Origin: Phytophthora colocasiae
Taxonomy: Eukaryota; Oomycota; Peronosporomycetes; Peronosporales; Peronosporaceae
Length of the DNA stretch: 64,000 bases
NCBI GenBank assembly: GCA_018806915.1
Contig: JAGKQI010000069.1
Coordinates: 682,001-746,000, forward strand
Direction: 5' to 3'
The translations under genes and the position numbers were made by a program. Positions 9,884-20,930 of this stretch are shown here, in pieces. A model generated the notes under the pieces. That model was not told where the DNA came from, did no database searches, and saw nothing but the letters and a program-made list of their open reading frames with translations. The first letter of the stretch is position 1, and each line of letters starts with the position of its first letter.

Positions 9884-12688
9884 TTACGGAGAAGCGGCCC
9901 CAGCGGGAGGAGGATTGAACTTGCCGATAAGGCGGGGGATCCTGGTAGCAGGGTGGTTGACCGGGTCTTGCCGATACTGGTTACGCCACGGATCCGCCTC
10001 GTCACACTCCTCCAGAGCCTCGATCAGGTTCGCCGGCTCTGGGACGTTCGCGTTGGGATCCGCCCGGTTGGCACGCCGAGAGACCACGCCGGGATACCAA
10101 CGAACCGCATCCACTGCCGGAATGGGGAGGTGAAGGAAGAACGGATCCAACAGGATGTCGAGATCGAACCACTGGTTGCGCATTATGGCGGGGAAGGAGG
10201 CGAGGAATTGGCGCCAAGCAGACCCAGCCCGACTCCGCCTGGCCTTGCGAGCGACGTAATACCGCTGCAGTTCGAGATCCGCATCTTGCATGGCAGCGGT
10301 GATCTCGAGGTTATGGGTGGACTCCCAAAACGCCTGACGGTGCTGTTCCTCCAGAACGCGGTAGGTGGCAGCCACGGCCGCGAGGGGTGTTCCCTCCCTC
10401 TCATGCAGATCGAGGTCGAACGTGAGGGGACCCGGGTTCGCGAGGTCGTTCCATGGATCCCGAGCCAGCAGATCGAGTACGTTCACGCCCGTGATCAACT
10501 CGTTGAGATAGCCGGTGCCGGGGGTCGGCGCGAATCCAGCCTGCACCTGAGAGGGGAACGGCCAACCCGAAGAGATCAACAACCGTTTGCCCAAGGAGCT
10601 GGCAATCAGGCCCACGATCGAATACTGCCCGATCACCTGCGGATCCCACGGTTCGATGTCCGCGGCCGCGAAGGTACGCTGTCGATCGTACCCTGGGATG
10701 AAAGAGGCGACCGGGAACAGAGGTGGTTGGAGCCCAAGGGGCGGAGAACCGCCGAGGGGAGGTGACGGCGGTGGCGGGGAACCCGGAGGTGATCCGGGAG
10801 ACGGTGGGCCTGATCCATCCGGAGATGGGCTTGAGCCGTCCGGAGACCCCGATCCACGATCGCCAGAAGATCCGCCTCTCGGAACCTGACCGGACTCGCG
10901 CCGGTGCGTCGAGATAGATCGTTGGCGACTCATGCGTAGAACATCGTCCTCCTCGGAGTCTTCCTCCTCATTGGAATGTTCCGATTCAGCCTCAGGACTA
11001 GTTCCATTGCTGGGTTCTGGGCTCTCGTCCTCTTCGGACGGCGATGAGAACGGGTGCTCGGGATCGTAGTCGGAGTCTTCCTCTTCCTCGTCCTGCGAGT
11101 CACCATCGACGGGGAGCGATCTAGGCTGATCAGTCGGCGCCGGGGTCGGATCAGGCGCTGGAGTGTCGGTTTCCTCCCCTCCGGCCTGCCCAGAAGCTTG
11201 ATCTGCCAACAGATCCAACGGGCTCGCCGTTGATCCGGCTGAGGTCGGAACCGCCGTTGGTGGGACAGGCTGGGTTGACCAGGGGGCTTCGGTAGCAGCA
11301 GTTCCGAGATCACGGGGGGCCGAGGAGCTCCGAGCTGGACGCTTGCGCGAGGAAGGAGGAACGGCGGGGGAAGCGGAGGCGCTTCGAGATCTTTTGGTAG
11401 CGCGAGCCGCCCGTCGGTCCGCGATCCACGGGGACAACCGAGCAGAGGAATCCTCAGCGTGATGCAGCTGTTGTTCAGCTTCAGCACAATCAGCGTCCAG
11501 TTGCTGGTGGGCCTGCCGGAGCTCTGTGTTCTGCTGCTGGAGTTGGTTGAGTTCCTGTGTCGCCGCATCCCGGGCGGAACGGGCCACGTCAAGGTCCGCG
11601 AGGGCCGATAAACGGTCTTGGGTGGCGTCGTCCAGATCGACCTGGATCCGATCTCGATCTGCCGTGACTCGATCGAAGTCCTGCACCGCTTGATCCCGGT
11701 CGAGGCGGGCCTGATCCAGGTCTGCGACGGCCTGATCTCGCTCGGCAATTGCGGCACGGTGCTGGACGGAGAGCTGGTCCCGGTCGTGTTGAATTATTTC
11801 CAGATTTCCCAAGGCGTCTGCCAGATCTTGCTCCAGACTGGATATAGCGGCGGCATCGGCGGTCGTATCCAAAAGCGGGGCGCGAGAATCCGGTACGGAT
11901 ACGTCCTCCAAGGCGAGGTGTGCCCGAGCCAGTTCAGCCTGGTGATCCTCTGCCTCGCGTTCCAGGTAAGCGACCTCGGCTCGAGCGGCGAGCAACTCCG
12001 CTTGAGTCCGCGTCAATTCCAACCTCAACCGAGCCTCCTCTGCCGTAGGGCGAGTCTGGTCAGCGGGCGTGGCCATGGCCGTTTGTGGACCTTGGGAGGA
12101 ATCGTTCCTCTGCCAACGGTGAAGGCTACGCTGAGTGAGAGTCAAGTCATGGCGCACGGCGGCAAGCTCCCGTTCGCGATCCTGAAGCTCATCTCGGAGT
12201 TCAATCTCCGTCTCTCCTGCTACGCGAAGCTCGGCCAACCGGAAGTCGAGATCCTCAAGCGCCGAGTCGAGCCGCGCCTGGATCCGGTCCATTCGCCGTT
12301 CAGACTCCCGCCGTTCGGCGTCGTATTGAGCCCGCTGATCTTGCAAGGCGGCGATCGTGTCCCCACCGACAATATCTCCGGTTCCCGACCGCAGACGAAC
12401 GATTTCGGCGTTCAGCCGCAAGATCTCCTCCGCCTGATCGTCCCGGAAGCGCTCCATATCCTCCATGTCGGACCGCAACCGGCGAACGGTGTCATCCAGG
12501 TGGTCCCGATCACGACCCAAAGTCTCGCGCACTCGTTGGCTGTGGGCCAGCCTCGCTTGCAAGGTGACCAGCTCAGGGTTTACCCCAGGAGTCGAGAAGC
12601 GGGAGGCAGTGGATCGAGCAGATCGGATCGAGTGCTCGCTCGAGGTAGTTCTCGGCGTCAAAGGGGGCGAGGGAGGCGGATCGGACAT
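9884..12688 (-). CDS. A2 antisense gene (aORF), intact, 934 aa
   Basis: Minus-strand reading frame with ATG at 12688. I chose this start because A1's copy starts at the equivalent place (MSDPPPSP vs MSQQGSDP); the frame stays open for 58 more codons upstream into the LTR. About 100 bp separate the start from the LTR. Visible parts: Ser/Pro N-terminus (1-40), long coiled coil with heptads and repeated DRDQ/DLD units (about 45-430), basic patch (KRSRSAS, KRPARSS), acidic Ser/Glu-rich stretch (about 560-610), Pro/Gly/Ser linker with SPPGSPPPPSPP, and a C-terminal domain (about 660-930) with IPGYDRQRTF, PWDP, LTFDLDLHEREGTP, QAFWESTH, ILLDPFFLHLP and DPWRNQYRQDP. That domain recurs in B1 and B2. 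No enzyme motif and no membrane segment is seen. It could be a structural, regulatory or antisense-transcript product; function unknown. Confidence 0.8.
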   Translation of the reverse strand: MSDPPPSPPLTPRTTSSEHSIRSARSTASRFSTPGVNPELVTLQARLAHSQRVRETLGRDRDHLDDTVRRLRSDMEDMERFRDDQAEEILRLNAEIVRLRSGTGDIVGGDTIAALQDQRAQYDAERRESERRMDRIQARLDSALEDLDFRLAELRVAGETEIELRDELQDRERELAAVRHDLTLTQRSLHRWQRNDSSQGPQTAMATPADQTRPTAEEARLRLELTRTQAELLAARAEVAYLEREAEDHQAELARAHLALEDVSVPDSRAPLLDTTADAAAISSLEQDLADALGNLEIIQHDRDQLSVQHRAAIAERDQAVADLDQARLDRDQAVQDFDRVTADRDRIQVDLDDATQDRLSALADLDVARSARDAATQELNQLQQQNTELRQAHQQLDADCAEAEQQLHHAEDSSARLSPWIADRRAARATKRSRSASASPAVPPSSRKRPARSSSAPRDLGTAATEAPWSTQPVPPTAVPTSAGSTASPLDLLADQASGQAGGEETDTPAPDPTPAPTDQPRSLPVDGDSQDEEEEDSDYDPEHPFSSPSEEDESPEPSNGTSPEAESEHSNEEEDSEEDDVLRMSRQRSISTHRRESGQVPRGGSSGDRGSGSPDGSSPSPDGSGPPSPGSPPGSPPPPSPPLGGSPPLGLQPPLFPVASFIPGYDRQRTFAAADIEPWDPQVIGQYSIVGLIASSLGKRLLISSGWPFPSQVQAGFAPTPGTGYLNELITGVNVLDLLARDPWNDLANPGPLTFDLDLHEREGTPLAAVAATYRVLEEQHRQAFWESTHNLEITAAMQDADLELQRYYVARKARRSRAGSAWRQFLASFPAIMRNQWFDLDILLDPFFLHLPIPAVDAVRWYPGVVSRRANRADPNANVPEPANLIEALEECDEADPWRNQYRQDPVNHPATRIPRLIGKFNPPPAGAASP

Positions 12689-12791
12689 CGTGGAGGAGTG
12701 GTGGTGCTCGAGCAGCTTGTATCCCAGGTGGCAAATGTGGAAATAAGCCCGAAGTGAGCTGCGGCAGCCCAACTTCCGTGCTGGGGGCGGA

Positions 12792-14089
12792 TGTGGTGAA
12801 GCGAACGAGAAATTTTCCCGGAGAGGCGATATCAGCCACGAACCCGAAGAGAGCTGGAACAAGCGACAGGGGGGACCTGTGATCCCCAGATCTGAGTCGA
12901 ATCAGGCAAAGGCACGATGGGTCCCGCCAGGGAACAGGCGGCAGGGACACCTGCGGAAGGTCAGGTGGGGCGGTGTTCGTTGGTGATCCGAGTTCTACCG
13001 GAAGGAAGAATGGGGAGACCAAGGGTGCCCGTGCGCGATCGGCAATGGTGGGGTCCCAAGTAAGCACGATCTTGGCTCACGATTTACCCCGGCGCCCTGG
13101 AGTCTTCTAACCACGTGATCCTGATTCCCCGGGCGGCGACGAAGCGGGATCACGCAGTGATCCTCTCCCGTTTAAGTACGAGATCAGCTCCGGACCAAGT
13201 TCAGCCCCAGGCGCGACGCAGACTCTTCTGGTGGCCTGATCCGGATTCTCTGAACGACGACCAAGCGGGATCAGGCGGCGATCAAGTCCCGATTAAGTGC
13301 GAGATCAAGCTTCGGTTAAGTACGAGATCAAGCTTCGGTTAAGTACGAAATCGGCTCACGATCAGGGTTAGGGGAGCCGAGCTAGGGATCAGCTATGTAG
13401 CCAGTGTCATGTGATCGTAGGATAGTAAATCAGGATGGGATTAGTAGGCATAGGAATAACCATAAACAGAATCGAATTTGCCCTGAACCACTCAAGTGTC
13501 TTCGCTACGCCTGGAACCGGGAACTATATTGGCCCTACAAGCGTCAAGAAGGTAAGGATACGTGACCTAGTATAGCGGTTAAGTCTGGATATTATCTTGG
13601 CCAGCTTTGCCCTATCTAGTGAACTATCCTTTAAGTGCATACATCGGATCGGAAGGAATTGGTTGTTTGGCCCAACGATCCGGTCGAATCTCGCCCCCTC
13701 AAGACCCCCGCTATCGGAAGCGGAAAACAACGGAAAGGAAGGGACTGAATCCCGAACACTGGACTATTGGAAGGCCTGGATCACGAACCAGGCACCCGGA
13801 TCAAGGCTCGAGGACTCGCCTACGACCGGGATCAAGTACCCCGAGGTGGAGTGAAGAACTTCCACGCTACCTCCAACCCCTGCGTCGCGCAAGACTGTCT
13901 TCCGACCTACAAGACACCTTCAGAAGTCACCTAGAAGAGCGTAACCCGCCTACCGACGGGTACACAAGGTGAAACTACACACAGCTAGATCACGGATCAT
14001 CGGGGGACCCCCTCCGTTAGTCGGTGTCTGGGCGCAAGTGGTGATCGAGACCTGCCTCAACGAGATTTTGGCAGATCCGCTCCACCACA
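12792..14089 (+). repeat. 3' LTR of A2 (LTR b)
   Basis: 1298 bp, TGTGGTGAAG to CCACCACA, preceded by the purine tract GGGGGCGGA. It is closely similar to LTR c of A3 over its whole length. It includes a direct repeat of about 22 bp (GAGATCAAGCTTCGGTTAAG, twice, 13299-13346) that is also present in LTR c. Sequence to the right is family-B antisense gene, an exact LTR boundary. No gene is seen. Confidence 0.85.
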
Positions 14090-15044
14090 CAAGTCAGGCA
14101 GTCAGAAGTCCGGTGGCACCTCCACGTCAAGTCCCAAGAGCAAGAAGTCCGGTGGTTCGCCCAAGTCGAGCTCCAAGGACAAGAAGTCTCAAGACTCCAA
14201 GTCGACTAAGAGTTCTTAGGGCAAGCGACCTTCTGGTAAACTCCGGAAGTCGAGTCTGGTGTCCAAGTCGTACAAGTTGCTGACACCAAAGGAGTTGCTC
14301 ACAATCGAGGCCCCGGACACACATTGTTCGTCGTGGCTATACTACGGCATCCCGGTCCAGCCAACCAGTGACACCAAGACGGCCATCGGACAGACTCCCG
14401 GGTTCCCAGACTTCGAGCCCCACAGACACAGTCTGGCACGCCTGAAGAAACGCTGGAATTCTAAGAAGTACCAAGCTCTGCTGGACGAAGTGCCAGCGCC
14501 CTGGGACATCATGTACCAGAATCGCCGGACCGAGCTGTATTTTCACCGGCGTGAAGACCTCTGTCCCTTGGTTCAGGCGGACATCGAAGAACTCGCGTCT
14601 CTCATGCGCAAGCACGCTCAAGCGCTGTGGGAACGCACTCACTGGGTGATAATGGATCCCGATGATGACCTGCTGTCCGGTGAACAGCACAAGGATCGTG
14701 GGCTCCGACGTGCGTCTCTACTACGCCAATATCGAGGGACAGTATCCAAGATTCTGAATCACAAGGATTTCCCGGAGACGCTCATGTTCGAGCCTGGCAT
14801 CTGGAAGATTCCGGACAAATATTGCCCATGGATCTGGCAGGACCCACGTGCACGTGACATCGGAGGTCCCAAGTGCCTGAGCTTGCGCAAGCAACTCGAA
14901 GCTATCGACTCAGCGGAACCGGCGCGCACGCAGTGGGCCACAGCGTCTGCCGACAAGGACTGGATGCAATTGGTGCCATCCGATCTCCGGAAGCAAGCTC
15001 TGACGCCCGCTGAACGCGCCGAAAATCCTGTCTCTCTGAAGTAA
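14090..15044 (+). pseudogene. B1 antisense gene, C-terminal part
   Basis: C-terminal third of the family-B antisense gene, antisense to B1 pol. A Lys/Ser-rich linker (KSKKSGG, SKDKKS) is read from 14090. A one-base frame change at about 14210-14220 then leads into 14221-15044, open to TAA. The domain matches B2 (46530-45994): SSWLYYGI, LGFPD-like motif, YFHRREDL, QALWERTHW, EPGIW, CPWIWQDPR, GGPKCLSL. Seen alone the domain is intact, but the N-terminal two thirds are cut off by A2. Confidence 0.75.
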
Positions 15045-15429
15045 GTACGCCAGAAGTCTGGTGTACTCTTCACGACATCTCCGGGGAACTACACTTCTTC
15101 TTCCAGAACAACTTAGTCGTCTGCATATCGTAGCGTAGTAACAATTCCAAATATAGTTCCCCGACGACCTTCTCCTTCAACATCCTCATATGTCGTTCAG
15201 TAATCTTCTTCTCGTAGCATCATTATAATTCACTCGTAAAATTCCATCATAAACACACAATCACAAAATCATCCCCATACAAATTCACATAACAATCACC
15301 ATCTCTGGGAGTCATGTATCCCCGAAATCACATTTCCGAAAGACATGTCTCTCAGACACCTTCATCTCTGAAATACATCGTCTGGTGAACATCACTGTTC
15401 ACCAGAGTTTTCAGAATAGGTTTTAGAGT
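15045..15429. other. Convergent gap of B1
   Basis: 385 bp, AT-rich, between the tail-to-tail antisense gene and pol; the same length as in B2 (385 bp). No gene is seen. It contains an imperfect palindrome around 15384-15407 (TCTGGTGAACAT ... GTTCACCAGA). Confidence 0.45.
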
Positions 15430-18400
15430 TTAAACTCTGGGGTGATCATCTCCAGCTTGCATTGCTTGGAAACGAGCTCGCGCTCGTGCGCTCTGATTGA
15501 ACTCATACAACAAAGCGCCACAGTTCAGCTTTGACAAGGGTAGCCACACTGTCTCGTCGTACCCCTTCCACTTGACCAGGTATTCGCGAAGTCTCTTGGA
15601 GGTCCTGGTACGTTTGCTCCACCGAGTGTCAAGTATCTTTTCCACTTCGTATTCATCGTTCTCGGTGTCGGGCTCCCAACTGTCTTCCGGTAACAGCGCC
15701 GCATCAAAGTCATCATCCTCATGGACATCGAGTTCCACAGTCGGTCTTCTGGGAAACAAAGCTCTCGGTTTCAGGCGACTTACATGAACCCAAGGGTTCA
15801 CCCGATACCCGGTGTCCTCGACCTTCAGTTTCACGCGAAAATCATCCAACATCTCTTCAATCCGGAAAGGACCATGCCACATGTGTGCGAGTTTCCGACT
15901 CAACCCCGTTTGTACCTTGGGAATGTATAGCCACACGGCATCACCGACGGCAAATCCGGACTTCAGACGTTCCGACAACTCCTTCCACTTTCGGGTCTGC
16001 TCTTCAGGACGCTCCCGCTTGGCTTTCTTCTGAAGTTCTTCAGCACATGCTTGAGCGTAGCTGTAATCTCGTTGCATCTTCCGACGCCACTCATAAGCAG
16101 TGCGCTCTTGTACACCAGAAGGCTTTGGACCAAGCATCGCGGACACAGTCCCGTGAGCATCCCATCCGTGCACCAGGAAAAATGGTGTTTCCAGACGGGT
16201 CGCATCAAAGGAAGTGTTCAATGCGAACATCAAACGTTCGGCGTGGTCGTCCCAGTCACTCTGATCAGCTTCGGCGATGTAGGCCTTGATGGCGCGCACG
16301 ACCGTCTGAACAGATCGCTCTTGTTGGCCGTTTTGCCTGGGGACGGTACGCCAGAGTCGCTCGCTGTCTGCTTCCCAGGAGATCCCGGAAACACCTGAAT
16401 ACTTCACTCATGAACCGAGGATCTTGATCATGGCGTATCTCCGGAAGACACGTTCCTCGTAGGCCTCAGCGACATCTTGAGCCGTAGTTATACTCATAGG
16501 CTTGCACATCACATAGCCTGAGAACATGTCTTGGAACAACAACAGGAACGTGTTGCCTCTGGCGGACTTCGGCATGTGCGTCACGAAATCCATGGACACC
16601 ACTTCAAAAGGTCGACTGGGCTCGATGTTGCCGGGCGACGGTCCAGGATTCGGGGGACGCCCCTTGCCACTTGCACAGTCCATACACTCCTTGACGAACC
16701 TTTCCACATCAGCGTACATACCAATCCAGTAGAACTCGGAGCTCAGCTTCTCGAACGTACGTTTAATTCCCTGGTGAGCACCCTGGTAATCCCCATGAGC
16801 ATAGTGCAGCATATCGGCGTGCAAGTCTCTGGGAACCACAAGTCTGAGCTCATCAACCATGTCTCTCGGACGTTCCCTGGTAGCACGGCTGAGGCGGTAC
16901 AAAACGTCTCTGGAATCCAAGATGAAATCATCGGCAATCCTGGCAAGCTTCCTTACTCGGGGTCGTGGTAGATCTCCCACGTCACCCTTAAGGAACTTGA
17001 TAAGTTCTGCCAGGTGAACATCTTGAGTCTGGTGAACTTTGATCCGCCGCCAGCGTTCTTCCTGGAACTCCAATGGGCCCATGGGTTCACGAGCTTCTAC
17101 ATCGTCTGGTAGGTTTACTTCTTCCTGATTGCGGGCACGAGTTATGGCAGCAAGCACCTTGGCAGCGTGAGGCAGGGGCGCAGACTCTGGCCCTGGGTCA
17201 TCCATCTCCGGTGTACAATCGTGTTCACCAGAGGTCTGGTGAACATCGTCCGGAGTTTCAGAAGACATCCCTTCGGGAGGCTTCATCAACTTCTTTGGAA
17301 TCTTGGACACCAGTTTCAGATGAGTCAGTTCGTCAGGGTCTTGGACCTGCCAGGACTCACCAAGAACGAGGGTCTTGGACGTCAAATAGTCCGTTGCTTG
17401 ATTGAACTCACGCTTCACGTGCACTAACTTCAGAGACTGGAACTTGATCTTCAGAGACTCACACTCGGCCAATTTCCGCTGCAGGTTCGGCTGATTGCAA
17501 TTGATCAGACCTTGAGCTTGCTGAATAGCGATACGGGAGTCTCCGACAACCACTAAGTCTCGGATACCACGTTCCAAAGCTAACTTCAATCCATTGATCA
17601 GACCACAGTATTCCGAGTCATTCACAGTGACATCTTTCAGAGCGAACCCTTGGGCTTCCAGGATATTCCACCCCGGGAGCTCCCAGAGCACACATCCGCA
17701 GCTTCCCAGGCGAGTGGATGTCTTGGCGGCACCATCAAAACTCAGAACACAACCTCGATAATCAGCCTCTAGCATCTCCACGCTAATGGGTGCTGGAGGT
17801 TTGACTCGCCCCTTGACGGGGATGAAGTTTTCAGAGACCTCATCGAGGTGTTCACGGGGTGTGATGCCCGCTCCAAGGATAGCCGGGAGACCATCTTCAT
17901 CTCGCTGGATCCTGCGAATCTCCAAATTCCAATGTGACAACTTCAATCCCCACTTCACGTTCCGACCATCAGCCGAACTGGATGACAGGAGCCATTTCAA
18001 CATCGAATGTCTGGTGTACACCGTGATCACGGGACTCGTGTTTACCAGAGCCCGAAAGTTCTCCAGAACCTTGACAATCGCGATGACTTCCTTCTGTGCA
18101 ATGTGATACCGGAGTTCTGCCTCATTCAGCACACGTCCAGTGAACCGTACGGGGTGTATCACTCCATCGTACTCCTGTCCCAAGACGGCTGAAGCAGCCC
18201 ACGGGTTCGCATGAGGTATAATAACGAAAGGTCTGGTGCGATCTGGGTGTCTGAGGAGCGGTGTCGAGACAATCTTGCGCTTCAGGATCTCAAAGGCTTC
18301 CTTAGCTCGAGCCAAATCTCGACCGGCGCGAATCTGTTCATCAGACAACTCGTAGAGCACAGCAGCGATCACCGGTAAGTCTTCGATAAACTTGTTGTGG

Positions 18401-19390
18401 TAATTCAGACTTCCCATGAAACTATGTACTCCCTTGAGTGTCGACGGGAACGGCAATTCTTCCACTCCCTTGACGATCTTCGGCGTGGCTCTCAGTCCTT
18501 CAGCACTGATCTCATGCGACAGATAAGGAATCGTCAGCTTCCCGAACTCGCTCTTGGGCAAGCTCACAGAAATGTTCCAGTATCTGAGTCTGAAAAGCAA
18601 GGCGTTCAGGTCTTCACAAAGTTGATCCCAGGTGGGCGCCCCATGAGCAATGTCGTCAATGTAGGAACTTCGACCGAGTACCGGTCCCATGAAGGACGGG
18701 ACTGGGATGTTCCTCTGAAAGACAGTCATTTGGTCGGTGAGCACCGGAACCCCTGGCATGTGTTCATCAGAGTTCTGAAGTTGTTCACCAGACATCGGAC
18801 CATGTACGTCAGAGTTCTGGGGTTCTAACTTCAGGAATTCCAGCACATCGGGATCAACGTCGGCTTCTTCTTCAGGTGGCAATCGCACAAACCCCCACAG
18901 GCAGTTATCCAGCATAGCCTGGTACACCAGAGGGGCGTTCTTCAGACCTAAAGGCATTCTTACCCACTGGAAGTGTCCAAATGGGCAGATGAACGCTGAG
19001 ATCAGCCTTGCACGCTCCGTCATTCGAATAGCCCAAAAACCACTCGCCATATCCAGACTCATAAACCACAGTGCTGCCTCAAAACCAATCAACAGATCGT
19101 CTATCAGGGGCAACGGATAACGCGACAACTGAATAAAACCATTCACCACTCGGTAATCGATGCACATGCGTATATCCACACCATTGTTCTTGAGAACAAT
19201 CACTATTGGTGATGCCCAGGGCGAAGTCGAATACTCGATGAGTCCGGTCTCCAGGAGCTTCTTCAGAAGTTCGTATACCTTGATCATCAGGTGAGGGGCA
19301 ACGGACCTCGGACGTTGGGGAACAGGTTTAGCGTCTCCCACGTCCAAGTCACAGACCACGCACCTTGCCGGGGCAGGTGCGGCATTGCCG
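15430..19390 (-). pseudogene. pol: B1 pol (RT to chromodomain), broken
   Basis: Reads from 19390 down. RT with VDIRMCIDYR, FGHFQWVRMP and YIDDIAHG (about 18660), preceded by a long insertion before YIDD. Then a degenerate first RNase H (PHANPWAASAVL), a second RNase H (SFDGAAK, NDSEYCG, GDSRIAIQQ, NQATDYL), integrase (HGDYQGAHQG, CMDCASGKG, MDFVTHMP) and chromodomain (YEVEKILDTRW, YLVKWKGYDETVW), ending DDHPRV. Compared with B2, about 22 bases are missing near 16430, which shifts the frame to an early stop, and an extra base near 16330 shifts it again. At the site where B2 pol has a TGA stop this copy has CGA, showing that the B2 stop is a mutation. Confidence 0.85.
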
Positions 19391-20110
19391 TCCAGACGAA
19401 GCTGTGAGTGATCAGGAGCGAGTACTGGAGACTATTGAGTATTCCAATGCACGAACAGTGACTGGAAGTGCAGTACGGCAGCGACGTGGACACTGGCGCC
19501 AACGATAGCGCTTTCCCTCGTCAGGATCTGTACGACAAGAGTCTTCGCACTGTGAAAAAGCGTGGGAAGAATCTAACTACAAAGGCTAAGAGTGAACACG
19601 TTGGTCAACTGAGTGAATTCTTCTCACATGGACCTCGTGATGGTCTAGCAGCAACAACAGGAGGAGAAAACATGGATATATTGAAGCAGCCAAATCACTA
19701 GAGGAGCTACTGGAGCGGTACGCGCAGGATGACTGGAACTTGAACAATATGCCGAAACTTCCTGGTTCCGTACTTGGATGAAGATGTCAAGGGCATTATG
19801 ATCCCGCTGGAATGTGCTTCTCTACTTTTTGTTGGCACGTGGAGGACCATAGTTCTACAGTACCAGTTACTTGCATTGTGGCGCTCCTAAGACTTGGTAT
19901 GGTATTCCTTGTGCCAGTGCTGAGCTCTTCGAACGAGTTGAGGTCCAGCCACGAATCAAGGAAAAACAGTTCGGGGAGCTCTCCGGAGAAGATCAGGAGA
20001 CAAAAGGCACACCAGCCTTCAAAGTTAGCGCTGGCGCTTTGTCATTGTTCCTGGTTACGTGCTGTCTGTCTCGCATTAAATCCCCACCAGCTTTCATTCG
20101 GCAATTAATC
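19391..20110 (+). pseudogene. KDM5/JARID1-like JmjC gene fragment, copy in arm 1
   Basis: Frameshifted pieces of a JmjC-domain protein: 19468-19701 gives an about 78-residue stretch (YGSDVDTGANDSAF ... GENMDILKQPNH), then NLNNMPKLPGSVL, then FCWHVEDH, then HCGAPKTWYGIPCASAELFE in another frame. WHVEDH with GAPKTWY is the Fe(II)-binding region of KDM5-type demethylases. The N-terminal PHD finger is only in the other copy (minus strand, 22419-22948). It cannot encode a functional enzyme. Confidence 0.7.
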
Positions 20111-20128
20111 TCCTGGCGACCACATTGT

Positions 20129-20628
20129 CATGGTCTCCTCATTCGTGTCTAAGGCTGCAGTCGTTGCTTCAGCTTTGCTGGCTTACCGTAAATGCTGAGC
20201 ATGAGACTGCCAAGCTCGCACCCGTACGGCTCCAGTGCCGAGGTCTTTCTCTTCGGCGCTCACGTCAAGTCGTGTCGTGCTGCGATGGACCCGAACGTCG
20301 ATGTGCTCTTCATGTCCAACGACTCGTACATGGACCGCGTGAACCCGATTCGCGGCGGTATCCCCGTGGTGTTCCCGAACTTCGGCGGTGCTCCCGGTTT
20401 CCCCAACCACGGCATCACCAACTGGACCCTGGCGATCCACAAGGACACGACGGACAAGAGCGGCGCTAGTGTGGTCAAATTCACCATGGCGGCTAGCGAT
20501 TCGACCCGCCAGATGTGGCCGGTGGAGTTTGAGCTCCAGTACGAGGTGAAGCTGTACGCCAACCAGCTTGACACAGCTCTACAACAAGCACACGGAGAAG
20601 GTCGATTTCCACACGCTACTGCACAATT
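20129..20628 (+). pseudogene. Hexose-6-phosphate mutarotase-like gene fragment, copy in arm 1
   Basis: Starts at an ATG at 20129 with a secretory-signal-like N-terminus (VSSFVSKAAVVASALLA), then a frameshift relative to arm 2, then GSSAEVFLFGAHV, NPIRGGIPVVFPNFGG and GFPNHG, typical of the YeaD/glucose-6-phosphate 1-epimerase family. It is cut at 20628, well short of a full domain (about 300 residues). The same frameshift after NQLDT as in arm 2 is present, so it was inherited from an already damaged gene. Confidence 0.7.
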
Positions 20629-20930
20629 GGTTTGTTGTAGGACAGCTGAATGCAGCACCAGTCAGCACTTTTTTACCATTTGGAACGGAACTCGATTTTT
20701 ACCTGGAGTGACTGGGAGGCTTCAGCTTGCAGGACCCACGACCACTGTTCGAGATACAAGAAACACCGCATGGTGAATACTACGTAGTAGTTGCTACAGC
20801 AATTTCAAGGAGATGTTCCCACGTACCGAAGAGTGCAATGAGGCTGGCGTTTTTGGCAGGTTGCGATCCTTTTTCAGGTCCACTTCAGGGTTTAGCAGTT
20901 TAGTGGCCTCAGTGGTGTGAGGTTGAGTCA
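20629..20930 (+). pseudogene. Unidentified coding-like remnant
   Basis: Right after arm 1 one frame reads NWFVVGQLNAAPVSTFLPF to an in-frame TGA at about 20728, then LGGFSLQDPRPLFEIQE, EYYVVVATAI and RLAFLAGCDPFSG to a TAG at about 20912. Apart from the one stop it is open for about 95 codons with plausible protein composition. I do not recognise the family. It could be a piece of an unrelated host gene joined at the rearrangement. Confidence 0.35.

Larger units (their letters stand above)
5077..14089 (+). mobile_element. Family-A Ty3/Gypsy element A2 (5' part outside window, split by A1)
   Basis: Runs from the middle of pol through chromodomain, convergent gap, antisense gene, purine tract and 3' LTR. 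The left boundary corresponds to A3 position about 59576. The missing A2 5' LTR, ORF1, gag and protease would lie on the other side of A1. The right boundary is the LTR end CACA at 14089, next to family-B antisense-gene sequence on the plus strand, so A2 sits inside B1. Both coding regions visible here are open, making A2 the best reference for family A. Confidence 0.8.
14090..19390 (-). mobile_element. Family-B Ty3/Gypsy element B1 (minus strand, partial)
   Basis: Homologous to B2 (33882-51022) in opposite orientation: the end of the antisense gene (plus strand here), a 385-bp convergent gap and about two thirds of pol. It lacks both LTRs, ORF1, gag and protease within the window. The left side is interrupted by A2. 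The right side stops at 19390 inside pol, joined to a duplicated host fragment. It belongs to a different subfamily from B2, with TCTGGTGAAC-type words where B2 has CTCTGAAAAC. Confidence 0.85.
19391..20628 (+). repeat. Inverted duplication, arm 1
   Basis: 1238 bp nearly identical to the reverse complement of 21300-22536, with scattered substitutions and 1-2 base indels. Both ends are abrupt: left against B1 pol, right against unrelated coding-like sequence. Arm 2 continues naturally into both of its genes, so arm 2 is the source and arm 1 the copy. Confidence 0.9.

Noticed and set aside
11618..12757. 379-codon plus-strand frame opposite the A2 antisense gene
   Set aside because: Composition is that of a shadow; the minus frame is 934 codons, has coiled-coil heptads and a domain shared with other copies.
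1..14089. Tandem LTR-internal-LTR-internal-LTR array by recombination
   Set aside because: LTR a and LTR b differ strongly in U3 and length, and A2 would lack its 5' part; nesting fits better.
15525..16289. Several 60-130-codon frames opposite or inside B1 pol
   Set aside because: Shadows of the pol frame; no independent motif.
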